NCBI GenBank assembly: GCA_946479055.1
Contig: CAMLEX010000252.1
Location: 1-7,155 of the forward strand
DNA length: 7,155 bases
From: an uncultured Bacteroidota bacterium
GTDB lineage: Bacteria > Bacteroidota > Bacteroidia > Chitinophagales > Chitinophagaceae
Reading direction: 5' to 3'
The position numbers were made by a program, and so were the translations under genes. Shown here one piece after another: positions 1 to 7,155 of the stretch; position 1 is the stretch's first letter; every line of letters begins with the position of its first letter. The notes under the pieces are model-generated. The model worked only from the letters and a program-made list of their open reading frames with translations, was not told the origin of the DNA and did no database searches.

Positions 1-1050
1 AAAAATTATTTTATAGTTTCTGCATACAAAGGACAAAAGCGATTATTCAGAACAGTAACCACAAATAATCAACGGACCCTGGCCGTTATGAACATAACAG
101 GCATAAGCCTGGAAGCGAAGGTGCAGGTGCTGAAGAATGCTTATGTTATTGGGGAAATCGCAGAATCTATAGCCCCTGATTTCAGAACCAATCCGCCGGA
201 AAGAAAAACGGGTCTTAATTTTTCTGATAAAACTAATAAAGCTTATGCTTTTAGGTTTTATGCCAATTTACCCCGGACATCCACCCGGGTTGACGCCATG
301 TATAAATATACTGGTGCAAATTTTCAATCATTCAGTGTGTTCCAATCCAATGCGACATTAAATGCCTGGCATATTAAACTGGAGCAATATTTTTTCAAAA
401 GAAAACTTCGTATCAATGCTGCGATAAAGAAAAATGAATTTGCTAACCCTTTCCTTTCACAGCCATATAATTCTAATACGGTATTCAAAAGTCTTCAGGC
501 GACACTTCGGATAAAACGCTGGCCGGTAGTAATGATAGGCTATATACCTATGTCGCAATTATCCGTTGCAGGAAACCAAGTAATAGAAAGTCAATACCAG
601 ATCTTTAATGCAAGTATGTATCATTATTATAAGTTGGGAGCTATCAGGGCGAACAGTATGGTGATGATGAGCCGGTTTTACAATTCTGTTGCCGACACTT
701 CCCTGTTTTATTATAATTCGGTAAATGTATTAGTTAATCAAAGTTTTTATTTCAGATCTTTTACGATGACTACCGGGTTTTCACAGATTAAAAACAGGGA
801 TTATGAATTGAATGTGCTGGAAGAAGGGATCAATGTACCTGTAAAAAAGACCGGTTCTATTGGGATGGGATGTAAGATCAACAACCTTGACAGAAAAGAA
901 ACTAAAGTATCAGTAAATTTTAATGCAGGAATATATCTGAAAAGCTTTGGATCTTTTTCTATTCAATATGAACGAGGCTATTTACCGGGTATAAGTAAGA
1001 CGATGGTGAGAAACGACATGGCAACCGTTCAGTTAACAAAGACATTTTGA
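1..1050 (+). CDS. Outer-membrane beta-barrel-like protein, C-terminal part (5' end outside window)
   Basis: The reading frame is open from the first base to the TGA at 1048-1050, giving 349 visible codons. The ATG at 88 is internal, because the 29 codons before it are open and the text reads as continuous protein. The chain is rich in Tyr, Phe, Asn and Ser and is built of short amphipathic stretches with alternating aromatic or hydrophobic residues separated by polar turns, for example AYAFRFYANL at visible residues 81-90 and VSVNFNAGIYL near 303-313. It ends in Thr-Lys-Thr-Phe; a terminal Phe is the classic last residue of outer-membrane barrels recognised by the BAM complex. I do not recognise a named family, and no TonB-receptor plug is visible, though it could lie upstream. 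Its position 44 bp before a secreted FN3-like gene suggests an envelope partner for the downstream products. A PorP/SprF-like role is possible by analogy only, as I see no family-specific motif. Confidence 0.82.
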   Translation, partial: KNYFIVSAYKGQKRLFRTVTTNNQRTLAVMNITGISLEAKVQVLKNAYVIGEIAESIAPDFRTNPPERKTGLNFSDKTNKAYAFRFYANLPRTSTRVDAMYKYTGANFQSFSVFQSNATLNAWHIKLEQYFFKRKLRINAAIKKNEFANPFLSQPYNSNTVFKSLQATLRIKRWPVVMIGYIPMSQLSVAGNQVIESQYQIFNASMYHYYKLGAIRANSMVMMSRFYNSVADTSLFYYNSVNVLVNQSFYFRSFTMTTGFSQIKNRDYELNVLEEGINVPVKKTGSIGMGCKINNLDRKETKVSVNFNAGIYLKSFGSFSIQYERGYLPGISKTMVRNDMATVQLTKTF

Positions 1051-1094
1051 AATAGAATTAATAAAATAGAACACTAACATCAATACACTTGCTT
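1051..1094 (+). other. Short intergenic gap between genes 1 and 2
   Basis: This is a 44-bp AT-rich leader. There is no GC-rich hairpin followed by a T-run, no AGGAGG-like ribosome binding site, and no convincing Bacteroidota promoter (TAnnTTTG with an upstream TTG). This supports co-transcription of the flanking genes. A-rich leaders without Shine-Dalgarno sequences are normal in Bacteroidota. Confidence 0.6.
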
Positions 1095-1151
1095 ATGCGA
1101 AAAAAAATTGTTTGCCTGTTGCCGATTTTTTTTGTTATCCTTATGCAGGCA
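1095..1151 (+). other. Sec signal peptide of the FN3-like protein
   Basis: Residues 1-19 show a basic start (Arg2, Lys3, Lys4), a hydrophobic core (IVCLLPIFFVIL) and Met-Gln-Ala before the predicted cut, followed by Gln-Val-Val-Val. Cys7 lies within the hydrophobic core rather than in a lipobox at the cut, so export as a soluble protein is favoured over a lipoprotein. Confidence 0.82.
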
Positions 1152-2207
1152 CAGGTTGTAGTAAATGTTCAATTACCTGCAACGGGTGTAACAGTGAAAA
1201 GCCAGCTTTGGAACCTGGCATTGATTAATTCTTCCAACAGTGAAAAAGATGTACAGATTGAATTGACTTTTACAGATGCGTCAAACAACCAGCGGGTGAT
1301 GACGGCTTTGACCAATATATTCCGACTGCCCAAGGGAATGAAACAAATCACCATAGCTGATATATTACCGGTTATCTATACACCAAATAGTTCGGGTTAT
1401 AATATAGATAACCGGCCAGAAGGATTTTTGCCCATTGGAAGTTTTATTGTTTGTTATTCTGTAATTCATAAATTGAATGATGGAACTGAAAACCTGGGTG
1501 ATGAATGTGAACGAATTGATATAGAACCTCTTTCTCCTCCGATGCTGGTTTCGCCGGCAGAAGATGAGCAATTGGAAATTACAAGACCGGTATTTAACTG
1601 GCTATCTCCTTCACCTCCTAATTTCTTCAACCAGCTTTTGTATGATTGGATTTTGATGGAGGTAAAGTCTACACAGAGCGGATCATTGGCCATACAACAG
1701 AATATTCCATTGCTTTCTCAATCTAATATAGCTTCTACAAATTTTCAATACCCCATGTCTTTTCCGGAATTAGACACCGGGAAAATATATGCATGGCAGG
1801 TAGCCGCTAAAAATAATAACAGCATCATTGCCAAAACAGAAGTATGGACTTTCAGCATCAAACAGCCGGGGCAGGAAAAAGAGAACAGTACAGGTGGGTA
1901 TTATGTCCGTTTAAAAAAATCAGATGATGCGGCTTTTGTAATGTGTAATGGCGTTTTGAAATATGAATATATAAATGAAGTAAACGATAGCCTGGCCTAT
2001 ATACAAGTGACGGATTTAAGTACAAGCACACGGAAAGAAATTCCTGTTGATTCATCGCTTGTGACAATAAGGTTCGGACAGAATTTTATGCAGTTTGATA
2101 TCCGCGACTTGCCGGGGATAACAGACAAACATATTTATCTTTTTGAGCTTGTGAATTCAAAAAAAGAAAAATGGTGCTTAAAATTTGAATATCGCAGACC
2201 AAATTAA
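1095..2207 (+). CDS. Secreted beta-rich protein with central fibronectin-III-like domain, function unknown
   Basis: This complete gene encodes 370 residues and ends at TAA 2205-2207. I chose the ATG at 1095, which gives a basic n-region (MRKK) directly before the hydrophobic core; a TTG at 1089 would add only two residues and is an unlikely start here. Residues 1-19 form a Sec signal peptide with a probable signal peptidase I cut after Met-Gln-Ala. Residues about 20-148 form a beta-rich N-terminal region that I recognise only as a type seen beside Bacteroidota RHS-like genes. Residues about 149-256 look like an FN3-like fold: SPA at 153-155, strand-B Trp169, YAWQV at 232-236 and the closing WTF at 251-253. 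Residues about 269-370 form a further beta-rich region ending in KFEYRRPN. No catalytic motif is visible. The 34-bp spacing to the giant gene suggests it acts with that product, perhaps as a periplasmic or surface accessory, chaperone or adaptor (inference). Confidence 0.9.
   Translation: MRKKIVCLLPIFFVILMQAQVVVNVQLPATGVTVKSQLWNLALINSSNSEKDVQIELTFTDASNNQRVMTALTNIFRLPKGMKQITIADILPVIYTPNSSGYNIDNRPEGFLPIGSFIVCYSVIHKLNDGTENLGDECERIDIEPLSPPMLVSPAEDEQLEITRPVFNWLSPSPPNFFNQLLYDWILMEVKSTQSGSLAIQQNIPLLSQSNIASTNFQYPMSFPELDTGKIYAWQVAAKNNNSIIAKTEVWTFSIKQPGQEKENSTGGYYVRLKKSDDAAFVMCNGVLKYEYINEVNDSLAYIQVTDLSTSTRKEIPVDSSLVTIRFGQNFMQFDIRDLPGITDKHIYLFELVNSKKEKWCLKFEYRRPN
1368..1415. repeat. Perfect 13-bp inverted repeat inside the FN3-like gene
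   Basis: The arms are CCGGTTATCTATA at 1368-1380 and TATAGATAACCGG at 1403-1415, exact reverse complements separated by 22 bases (1381-1402). In mRNA this could form a 13-bp stem. It lies wholly within coding sequence: the left arm encodes Pro-Val-Ile-Tyr and the right arm Ile-Asp-Asn-Arg. There is no T-run after the right arm, so it is not a terminator. Function is unknown, and chance is possible. Confidence 0.7.
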
Positions 2208-2241
2208 TACAAAAGGAATTATCCAAAATTAACTGAACATA
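2208..2241 (+). other. Short intergenic gap between genes 2 and 3
   Basis: This 34-bp AT-rich gap holds no hairpin terminator and no recognisable promoter. A GGA at about 2216-2218 is too far from the start at 2242 to act as a ribosome binding site. An in-frame TAA at 2230-2232 fixes the upstream limit of gene 3. Confidence 0.6.
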
Positions 2242-2334
2242 ATGATGAGCCAATATTTAGCCCGCCACGTAAAAAAAGTTGCCTGGTTTTTATTCCTTGT
2301 TTTCTATTCAGGATTTACCGTTCCTCTTCTCGCC
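2242..2334 (+). other. Sec signal peptide of the giant RHS-like protein
   Basis: Residues 1-31 have a basic n-region (Arg8, His9, Lys11, Lys12), a hydrophobic core from Val13 to Phe25, and Pro-Leu-Leu-Ala before the likely cut after Ala31. There is no lipobox Cys. This points to Sec export, unlike the cytoplasmic RHS effectors loaded directly onto type VI secretion in Proteobacteria. Confidence 0.8.
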
Positions 2335-5300
2335 AATAAAATAAATGGAGGGACGTCTTATTATTCAGTGTCTAACAAATATAAACCATCTGGCTATTTT
2401 CTTGATAAAGATTTTCGGTTCAGTGATAACGAAAACTTAAAGGCTTTTAATGAAAATAGAAAACAAGCTAATACCACAAAAGCGGGAAAGAGTAATGAGA
2501 AACAAGTTGATAAACCCGAAACCGGTTCTCAAAAATTTATAGGCGGTCCGGGTCAGCCGGAAATGCAAAGTTTTCAGTCTGTTAATGCCAATAATATGGT
2601 GGATCTGTTCACGGGGGATTTTTCGTATAATATTCCGTTAATGGATGTCGGTGGCTATCCTGTCAATATGCATTACCAGAGCGGAATTTCAATGGATCAG
2701 GAATCAAGCTGGATTGGGCTTGGCTGGAACATTAACCCGGGAACAATTTCCAGGAACATGCGTGGGTTGCCTGACGATTTTAACGGAGAGGACCAGGTGA
2801 GTAAGATACTCAGCATGAAAGAAAATAAAACAGTTGGCTTAACAGCGGGAGCAAATGCTGAATTAATCGGTAAAACAATAGGCCAGGGGGATAATAAAAA
2901 AGGAAGAGATTCAATTGGTGGAAAAACCACATTAGGTTTTTCGTTGGGAGTTTTTCATAATACGTATAAGGGCTGGGGAACAGAAACGGGAATTAATGCC
3001 GGTATTAATGCAGGAAGCGGGGCGAAAGGGCCTTTATCGGGTGGATTGTCTATCACCAATAATTCGCAGGATGGATTGGATGTTAGCCCTTCTTTTTCCT
3101 ACCGGCTTACAAAAGAGGATAATAAAACAAGAGGAACCGTTACTATTGGCACCAATTATAATTCCAGGGTTGGAATACAATCCCTGCAGCTGACCGGGGA
3201 AGTAAGAAAATATAAAATCGGGGAGAATAACGAGCGGAAACAAAAATGGGGAACTGGTATTACTTCTTATATTTCTTTTGCCTCTCCCTCTTTTACCCCT
3301 TCGATGACAGTTCCGTTCACTTCTAAACAATTTGCCTTTACCGCAAAAGTTGGAATGGAAAAATGGGCTTACCATCCTAATTTTTATATCAGGGGTTATG
3401 TATCTAATCAATATATTAAAGACAAGGATACATTGCTTTCACTTCCATCATACGGTTATCTGTATTATCAAAATACAAAAGGAAATCAGAATGTATTGCT
3501 TGATTTTAACAGGGAAAAAGATGTAACCTACAGGGAAAAAACACCGCATATTGCTATTCCGGTATACACTTATGATGCCTATTCAATCAGTGGTGAAGGA
3601 ACAGGAGGAATGTTCAGGCCATACAGAGGTGATATTGGTTATGTACACGATCATCTTGTTTCTACAAAAAGTGAATCCAATAAATTTTCACTGGATTTAG
3701 GATTTGGGGGCGTATTTCACGGCGGCGTGGATTTTAACGGAGTATATGCATCTACTACCAATAGTCCCTGGATGAAAGAAAATGCTTTGAAAGATGTAAT
3801 AGGATTTAAAGAATCCGATTCTACTTATGAATCCGTCTATTTCAAAAACCCCGGCGAAAAAACAAGTACCAATCAAAAATTTTATAAAGCAATTGGCGAT
3901 GAAAATGTTGTAAGAGCAAAATTAGCGCCCCAATTTGGACAGAGTCATTCTAACGTATATGCTACCCGTTATTTGCAGGAATATAAGGATGGACGATTTA
4001 TAAAACAGGACACATTAAGTAACACAAGCTTTCGCCAGGAAAGAGATAAACGAACCCAAGTGATTTCTTACCTGACAGCCACGGAAGCATCCAAAATTGC
4101 ATTGGATACGGTTATAAAGTCATACTTCATTAATACTTTTCCGATAGCCTCCTGTAACACTAATTATGAGCGGATTAGGCGCACTGATCTTTACAGGAAG
4201 GCACATCATATTTCTGAAATGAATGTCTTGGGAGGCGATGGCAGGCGTTATGTATATGGTATACCCGTTTATAATATTTCCCAGGAGGATGTTAGTTTTT
4301 CTACAGGTGCGGGTGATGAAAATACAGGGCTGGTGACATATACCTCCGGGGGAGCTAATCCCGATAACTCTACCAAAAACAATAAAGGAAAAGATAACTA
4401 TTTCAATAAAGAAATTCTTCCTCCTTATTCCCATTCATTTTTACTGAGTAACATATTATCTCCTGATTATGTTGATCTGAAAGGGGATGGTATAACAGAG
4501 GATGATATGGGCGATGCCGTTAAGTTTAATTATTCGAGAGTTTATGGATATGAAAATCCTTATCGCTGGAGAGCGCCTTTCACTGAAAATGAAGCTTCTT
4601 ATAATTCAGGATTGAAAACAGATAACAGGGACGAAAAGGGAAGCTATAGCTATGGAGAAAGAGAATTATGGTATCTCAATTCAGTAGAATCCAAAACGAT
4701 GATTGCCACCTTTACGCTTGATCCGGTAAATATGCGTAAGGATGCCTTTGGAGTGAAGGGCGAGAACGGAGGACGCAATGACGGACAACCATTGTACCGG
4801 TTAAAAGAAATCAATTTATATAGTAAGGCCGATTATGCAAAAAACGGAACTCAAAATGCCAAACCAGTAAAAACAGTTCATTTTGAATATGACTACGAAT
4901 TATGTAAAAACATCCCCGGCTCCCAGGATGGCAACGGAAAACTTACCTTAAAAAAGGTATGGTTTTCTTACAACAAGAATTATAAGGGTCAGCGAAATGC
5001 TTACGTGTTTAAATACAATGCCCATAATCCCGATTATAATAATAAGTCTTATGATCGGTGGGGCAATTATAAAAACCCCGATATTAATCCCGGGCCGACA
5101 GGTCAGAAATTAAGCAATGCGGATTATCCCTATTCATTGCAGGGCGATAGTACAACAGCCGCATTGAATGCAGGCGCCTGGAACCTGTCAGAAATAAAGC
5201 TTCCATCCGGCGGTAAATTAAAAGTCACGTATGAATCGGATGATTATGCCTTTGTACAGAACAAACGGGCTATGCAATTATTTTCTCTTTTGGGTTTTGG

Positions 5301-7155
5301 CAGCACTGAAAATGGCACCCCTGCAAATAATCTTTATGTGCCCAATCAAAAGAATGATGATTACCTGTATGTATATGTAATAGTTCCGGATCCTGTAAAT
5401 AACCCACAAGAAATAAGAGGAAAATATTTAGAAGGTGTAAAAAAATTATTTTTTAAGCTATTGGTAAAAATGCCTGATACCGATATTTGGGGAACAGGAT
5501 ATGAATTCATCCCCGTATATGCAGATATTGTTGGCTATGGATTGAGAACCGGGTCTAATAATCAAATATGGATAAAGGTAAAGCCCGAAAAAGGGGAAAG
5601 CCCATTTGCAATGACGGTAATGCAATTTCTTCGCCTGAATCTTCCATCAAAAGCCTATCCTTATTCCGAACCGGGAGATCATCTGAGTTTTAAAGATGCT
5701 GTACGAACCGTATTTACTGCGGCCTGGAATGTAAAAACATCCATACAAGGATTTGGTAAAGCTGCCCGCAGTAGAAACTGGTGCAATGAGGTGCTGTTGG
5801 AAAAATCATTTATCCGGTTAAATAACCCGACCTATCAAAAATTTGGCGGCGGTTTAAGAGTTAAAAAAATAGAAGTATATGACAACTGGAATGCCATGAC
5901 TGGTAAAACAGAAGCCGTATACGGGCAGACTTATGACTATTCAACTACTGAAGTAATTAATAGTGTGCCCACCCGGATAAGTAGTGGCGTTGCTTCGTAT
6001 GAGCCAACAATTGGTAATGACGAAAACCCTTTTAAGGTTCCGATTGATTATCTTGAGAACATTGCCCTGTTAGGCCCAACCAATAATCTGTATACAGAGG
6101 AACCCTTTGGTGAAACATTTTTTCCATCACCTTCTGTGGGATATAGTAAAGTAAGAGTGCAAACCATCCATAAAACAAAAAAATCAGCAGATGGATTTTC
6201 GGAAACGGAATACTATACCACCCGTGATTTTCCTGTGCGAACTGAGTTTACTCCTCTTGATAATGAGAGTAAAAAGACCTACAACCCGCTTATTAATAAT
6301 TTTTTGAAGTTTAATGCCAAGCATTTTGTAACACTTTCCCAGGGATTTAAAATTGAATTGAATGATATGAACGGGAAAATAAAATCGCAGGCAACCTATG
6401 CGCAAAACGATTTAAAAAACCCTGTTACTTATACTTCTAACTATTACAAGCTTGAAAAAGATAATGTGGTTCAGAAAAGATTGTCCAATACCGTTCCCGT
6501 GATGGATTCTACTACTGGCAGGATCAACCCTGGTGGGCAAATAGGAAAAGATGTAGAGATAATGATTGATTTAAGAGAGCAGGTTTCTAAAACATTTATG
6601 GGAAGCGCAGAAGGCAATATTGATTTGGCAAAAATTGCACCCATACCTATTATTATTCCTTCTTTCATTCCTTTGCCCTCTTTTGAAACAAACCAATACC
6701 GATCAATAGCTATAATGAAAGTGGTGAACAAGTACGGTATATTGGATAGTGTTATACATATTGACAAAGGAAGCAAAGTTTCTGCCAAGAACATGGTGTA
6801 TGATGGAGAAACAGGCGATGTTGTACTATCCCGGACAAATAATGAATTTGATGATCCGGTATATAATTTCAATTATCCTGCTCATTGGGCTTATAGTGGC
6901 GTAGGCTCCGCCTATAAAAATATACAGGCTGTTTTTTCTAATAAATTATTCAAAAAAGGTAAGCTATACAACTCAGATCACACTGTTTTTAATACAGAAA
7001 AGTTTTTTGAAAGTGGCGATGAAATATTTGCATTGGTAAGAGACAACCGGTTTTCCTTTTTTAGTAATGATCCTTGCAACCGTTCTTATTATTTCTTTAC
7101 CGGACTTTCCAAATATAAAAAACTGTGGGCAATTGAAGCTTCCAAGGGAATTGAA
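2242..7155 (+). CDS. Giant secreted RHS-like protein of Bacteroidota type, N-terminal 1638 residues (3' end outside window)
   Basis: A single frame runs without a stop from ATG 2242 (or ATG 2245) to the last base, with no frameshift. The in-frame TAA at 2230 limits the start. Residues 1-31 are a Sec signal peptide, and 60-100 a charged, Asn/Lys-rich linker. Residues 101-180 carry the block GGPGQPEMQSF, MVDLFTGDFSYNIPL, WIGLGWNINPG and RGLPDDF, which I recognise as the entry module of RHS/YD-type proteins in Chitinophagaceae-like bacteria. Residues about 229-393 are Gly-rich amphipathic strands. Further recognised blocks are DLKGDG...GDAVKFNYSRVYG (745-768), a YESDDYAFVQNKRAMQLF segment (997-1014) and DGETGDVVLSRTNNEFDDP (1521-1539). 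Classic tandem YD repeats are not seen; only isolated YD-like units occur near 1374 and 1520. Family knowledge suggests a beta-cocoon shell with an RHS core and a variable C-terminal domain, often a toxin, lying beyond the window (inference). It probably shares an operon with the two genes before it. Confidence 0.88.
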   Translation, partial: MMSQYLARHVKKVAWFLFLVFYSGFTVPLLANKINGGTSYYSVSNKYKPSGYFLDKDFRFSDNENLKAFNENRKQANTTKAGKSNEKQVDKPETGSQKFIGGPGQPEMQSFQSVNANNMVDLFTGDFSYNIPLMDVGGYPVNMHYQSGISMDQESSWIGLGWNINPGTISRNMRGLPDDFNGEDQVSKILSMKENKTVGLTAGANAELIGKTIGQGDNKKGRDSIGGKTTLGFSLGVFHNTYKGWGTETGINAGINAGSGAKGPLSGGLSITNNSQDGLDVSPSFSYRLTKEDNKTRGTVTIGTNYNSRVGIQSLQLTGEVRKYKIGENNERKQKWGTGITSYISFASPSFTPSMTVPFTSKQFAFTAKVGMEKWAYHPNFYIRGYVSNQYIKDKDTLLSLPSYGYLYYQNTKGNQNVLLDFNREKDVTYREKTPHIAIPVYTYDAYSISGEGTGGMFRPYRGDIGYVHDHLVSTKSESNKFSLDLGFGGVFHGGVDFNGVYASTTNSPWMKENALKDVIGFKESDSTYESVYFKNPGEKTSTNQKFYKAIGDENVVRAKLAPQFGQSHSNVYATRYLQEYKDGRFIKQDTLSNTSFRQERDKRTQVISYLTATEASKIALDTVIKSYFINTFPIASCNTNYERIRRTDLYRKAHHISEMNVLGGDGRRYVYGIPVYNISQEDVSFSTGAGDENTGLVTYTSGGANPDNSTKNNKGKDNYFNKEILPPYSHSFLLSNILSPDYVDLKGDGITEDDMGDAVKFNYSRVYGYENPYRWRAPFTENEASYNSGLKTDNRDEKGSYSYGERELWYLNSVESKTMIATFTLDPVNMRKDAFGVKGENGGRNDGQPLYRLKEINLYSKADYAKNGTQNAKPVKTVHFEYDYELCKNIPGSQDGNGKLTLKKVWFSYNKNYKGQRNAYVFKYNAHNPDYNNKSYDRWGNYKNPDINPGPTGQKLSNADYPYSLQGDSTTAALNAGAWNLSEIKLPSGGKLKVTYESDDYAFVQNKRAMQLFSLLGFGSTENGTPANNLYVPNQKNDDYLYVYVIVPDPVNNPQEIRGKYLEGVKKLFFKLLVKMPDTDIWGTGYEFIPVYADIVGYGLRTGSNNQIWIKVKPEKGESPFAMTVMQFLRLNLPSKAYPYSEPGDHLSFKDAVRTVFTAAWNVKTSIQGFGKAARSRNWCNEVLLEKSFIRLNNPTYQKFGGGLRVKKIEVYDNWNAMTGKTEAVYGQTYDYSTTEVINSVPTRISSGVASYEPTIGNDENPFKVPIDYLENIALLGPTNNLYTEEPFGETFFPSPSVGYSKVRVQTIHKTKKSADGFSETEYYTTRDFPVRTEFTPLDNESKKTYNPLINNFLKFNAKHFVTLSQGFKIELNDMNGKIKSQATYAQNDLKNPVTYTSNYYKLEKDNVVQKRLSNTVPVMDSTTGRINPGGQIGKDVEIMIDLREQVSKTFMGSAEGNIDLAKIAPIPIIIPSFIPLPSFETNQYRSIAIMKVVNKYGILDSVIHIDKGSKVSAKNMVYDGETGDVVLSRTNNEFDDPVYNFNYPAHWAYSGVGSAYKNIQAVFSNKLFKKGKLYNSDHTVFNTEKFFESGDEIFALVRDNRFSFFSNDPCNRSYYFFTGLSKYKKLWAIEASKGIE
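2542..2781 (+). other. Conserved entry module of Bacteroidota RHS-like proteins
   Basis: Residues 101-180 hold the densest recognisable signature in the window: GGPGQPE at 101-107, FTGDFSYNIPL at 123-133, GGYPVNMHYQSGISMDQ at 137-153, WIGLGWNINPG at 157-167 and RGLPDDF at 174-180. The 'sugar-free' wording of alternating strands (D-F-S-Y-N-I-P-L, then W-x-G-L-G-W) resembles the opening strands of SpvB/TcB-like and RHS shells. Assignment is from memory of family style and was not searched. Confidence 0.72.
2926..3420 (+). other. Gly-rich amphipathic beta-strand region in the giant protein
   Basis: Residues 229-393 are a run of short strands with small and aromatic residues alternating with polar ones, such as TTLGFSLGVF (229-238), GINAGINAG, GTVTIGTNYNS and FAFTAKVGME. 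The pattern resembles either outer-membrane barrel strands or the curved strands of an RHS/TcB shell. Placement just after the entry module favours the shell reading, but a membrane-embedded barrel cannot be excluded from sequence alone. Confidence 0.45.
6637..6684 (+). other. Pro/Ile-rich hydrophobic segment in the giant protein
   Basis: Residues 1466-1481 read APIPIIIPSFIPLPSF, sixteen residues with five prolines and no charge, inside an otherwise hydrophilic beta-rich chain. The prolines argue against a simple transmembrane helix. It is followed by the RSIAIMKVVNKYGIL block (about 1487-1501) and the DGETGDVV block. It may be an internal plug or a membrane-contacting loop (inference). Confidence 0.5.

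Noticed and set aside
88..90. ATG at 88 as the start of the first gene
   Set aside because: The same frame is open back to base 1 and the upstream residues fit the protein's style, so the ATG is internal and the gene is cut by the window edge.
1089..1091. TTG at 1089 as start of the second gene
   Set aside because: The ATG two codons later begins a standard signal peptide with a basic n-region; TTG is a rarer start and adds nothing.
1051..1094. Two copies of ATAGAA in the first intergenic gap as an operator
   Set aside because: A 6-base AT-rich direct repeat in an AT-rich gap is expected by chance.
2993..3016. Near-tandem 12-base repeat encoding Ile-Asn-Ala-Gly twice
   Set aside because: Only two imperfect copies in a Gly-rich strand region; explained by protein composition rather than a repeat element.
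3034..3411. 125-codon antisense open frame
   Set aside because: It lies wholly opposite the giant gene, has no start context or recognisable domain, and its composition fits the reverse complement of beta-rich coding sequence.
6471..6872. 133-codon antisense open frame with hydrophobic stretches
   Set aside because: It is antisense to conserved blocks of the giant protein; the hydrophobicity follows from reading the complementary strand, and no family is recognised.

Overview
The window looks like chromosomal DNA from a member of the Bacteroidota, most likely a Chitinophagaceae-type genus. The evidence is moderate-to-low GC, A-rich leaders without Shine-Dalgarno sequences, Sec signal peptides ending in the 'QAQ' style, and an RHS-related giant protein whose signature blocks I recall from that group. 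The assignment rests on recognition of protein style and has not been searched.

Layout: all supported genes lie on the + strand and are packed head to tail. (1) At 1-1050 is the 3' part of a gene for an outer-membrane beta-barrel-like protein; its start lies before the window. (2) At 1095-2207 is a complete gene for a secreted, beta-rich protein with a central fibronectin-III-like domain. (3) From 2242 to the window end is the first 1638 codons of a giant secreted protein of the Bacteroidota RHS-like type; it stays open to the last base, so its C-terminus, where the RHS core and any toxin or variable domain would be, is not visible. The gaps are only 44 and 34 bp, with no terminator or promoter that I can support, so the three genes probably form one operon.

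How they may work together (inference): all three products appear to be exported or in the envelope. A barrel, a small FN3-like partner and a giant RHS-like shell protein would fit a surface display or secretion cassette that carries a polymorphic effector. No RNA genes, CRISPR arrays, insertion sequences or attachment sites were seen. The one nucleotide-level oddity is a perfect 13-bp inverted repeat inside gene 2. Antisense open frames over these genes look like shadows and are not annotated.
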